Shown: one piece after another, positions 63,030-64,000 of the stretch | How positions within the stretch are numbered: position 1 is the first letter of the stretch | Layout: every line of letters begins with the position of its first letter | NCBI GenBank assembly: GCA_002428985.1 | Contig: DIYL01000061.1 | Location: 176,778 to 240,777, forward strand | Direction of reading: 5' to 3' | DNA length: 64,000 bases | Origin: Anaerolineales bacterium UBA6055 | GTDB taxonomy: Bacteria; Chloroflexota; Anaerolineae; Aggregatilineales; Phototrophicaceae | Notes under the pieces: generated by a model | What the model was told of the DNA's origin: nothing | Database searches by the model: none | Seen by the model: the letters and a program-made list of their open reading frames with translations, nothing else | Translations under genes and position numbers: made by a program

Positions 63030-64000
63030 ATGCTGTCAGCTGGTGATAAATTTGGGCATTTTGAAATCCATGACGAACTTGGACGGGGCGGGATGGCGGT
63101 TGTCTTTCTGGCAACAGATACCCGAACTAACCAAGATGTTGCGCTTAAAATCCTGTACGATCAATGGATGAACGACCCAGAAGTGGTCAAACGGTTTGTC
63201 CGTGAAGCCGAAGTCATTAGTGCATTGAGCCATCAGCATATTGTCCCGATTAATGATTATGGCAATATAGATGGACGTTTATACCTTGCATTGGGATATA
63301 TGGATGGTGGCACACTATCAGATAAATTTGCCAATCCGCGTAAAGTCAGCCTCAAAGCAACCTTACATCTACTGAAACAAGTTGCCGTTGCCCTAGACTA
63401 TGCTCATAAACAGGGTGTGATTCATCGTGACCTCAAATTACAGAATATCTTGTTGGATAGCGATAATAATGTCTATTTGACAGATTTTGGGATTGCACGC
63501 CTTAACGATTCAACCCGTCTAACTGCCACTGGACATGTCGCGGGTACACCGATGTATATGTCACCAGAGCAAGCGCGTGGAGACAAGATCGATAGCCGAA
63601 CGGATATTTATTCCTTTAGTGTAATGGCGTATTTGATGCTCACAGGGTTTTATCCCTTCACAGCGCCTAATCCCATTGCGATTATCCAGAAGCACCTACA
63701 TGAATCGCCTCCATTACCTTCGAAAGTCAACCCGAGATTGCCAGAAGCTGTTGATAGTGTGCTATTGCGTGGATTAGAAAAACAGTCTAATAATCGCTAT
63801 GAATCAGCATCGGCAATGTTCAGCGAATTAGTACGTGCCGTGAAAACTCAAAACGTTGAGGTCGCGACGACCACAACAATTATTAAAACATCTGCGCGTA
63901 ACCCGATTCAATCTGAACCGATTACACGTCGAGTGGATGGCGGTAAAATTCAAGCACCAGTGAACTCACCTACACAGACAATTGCCTCGCGACGCAATCA
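63030..64000 (+). CDS. Ser/Thr protein kinase, PknB-type (partial, truncated by the window end)
   Basis: The visible part is 323 aa. It begins MLSAGDKFGHFEIHDELGRG and has the glycine loop GRGGMA, catalytic Lys40 in VALK, the HRDLKLQN loop, the DFG and the SPEQARG activation-loop end. After the kinase (about 7-270) comes a Thr/Pro-rich stretch, where a membrane helix and extracellular sensor often follow in this class. A GTG at 63021 is an alternative start. The gene extends past the window, so the C-terminal domain cannot be seen. Confidence 0.92.
   Translation, partial: MLSAGDKFGHFEIHDELGRGGMAVVFLATDTRTNQDVALKILYDQWMNDPEVVKRFVREAEVISALSHQHIVPINDYGNIDGRLYLALGYMDGGTLSDKFANPRKVSLKATLHLLKQVAVALDYAHKQGVIHRDLKLQNILLDSDNNVYLTDFGIARLNDSTRLTATGHVAGTPMYMSPEQARGDKIDSRTDIYSFSVMAYLMLTGFYPFTAPNPIAIIQKHLHESPPLPSKVNPRLPEAVDSVLLRGLEKQSNNRYESASAMFSELVRAVKTQNVEVATTTTIIKTSARNPIQSEPITRRVDGGKIQAPVNSPTQTIASRRN

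Overview
The window looks like a chromosomal segment of an uncultured or environmental bacterium of the phylum Chloroflexota (Anaerolineae-like). That placement is an inference from gene content: a moderate to low GC genome with many single-gene transcription units, secreted proteins that combine SH3b, WD40 or TPR repeats with acidic Thr/Pro-rich linkers, a GT-C type polytopic membrane protein, a PknB-type Ser/Thr kinase, a class I FbaB aldolase, an anaerobic-sulfatase-maturase-like radical SAM protein with a SEC-C tail, and large multi-PAS sensor kinases. No rRNA, tRNA, CRISPR array, phage or transposase was found.

Layout. 1-1968: a conflict-type TIR / transmembrane / NACHT ATPase gene on the minus strand, cut by one in-frame amber codon and running off the left edge. 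2-7 kb: M23 peptidase, a small bL12-like membrane protein, SGNH hydrolase, GNAT, DUF4177-like protein, fructose-bisphosphate aldolase. 6.8-12 kb: PAS histidine kinase, radical SAM maturase, dprA, helix-turn-helix regulator. 12-20 kb: secreted esterase, SH3b/WD40 protein, lipoprotein, M20 amidohydrolase, inorganic pyrophosphatase, HtrA protease and an unknown protein with a GNQAVQR motif. 20-30 kb: cytochrome P450, CheY-like regulator, lytic transglycosylase, a 1332-residue MASE1/PAS kinase, and a divergent SDR/TetR pair with two matching palindromic operators and a decayed second SDR. 29-36 kb: TPR protein, HAD phosphatase, pre-peptidase-like secreted protein, nitrilase, and a large secreted SH3b protein. 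35.5-39 kb: an accessory stretch with an orphan gene between two copies of the same terminator, a TetR gene, and a radical SAM gene translationally coupled to a small unknown protein. 39-42.6 kb: metH. 42.7-44.5 kb: a low-GC cassette of a DUF5343-like protein, a HEPN/DUF4145-like protein and an Uma2-type nuclease. 44.5-64 kb: amidohydrolase, PhyH dioxygenase, GNAT, several hypothetical proteins, DinB, a membrane stomatin/NfeD pair, an alpha/alpha-barrel protein, TetR, SRPBCC, a degenerate receiver/roadblock protein, an agarase-like protein, a GT-C membrane protein and the start of a Ser/Thr kinase.

How the genes work together. Most of the window is housekeeping (aldolase, pyrophosphatase, MetH, DprA) or envelope and signalling functions. 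The parts most likely to hold unusual biology are the TIR-NACHT locus, the radical SAM/small protein pair, the DUF5343/HEPN-like/Uma2 cassette and the SDR/TetR switch. Several intergenic palindromes share GTAGGG...CCCTAC ends and probably form a small repeat family that also serves as terminators.
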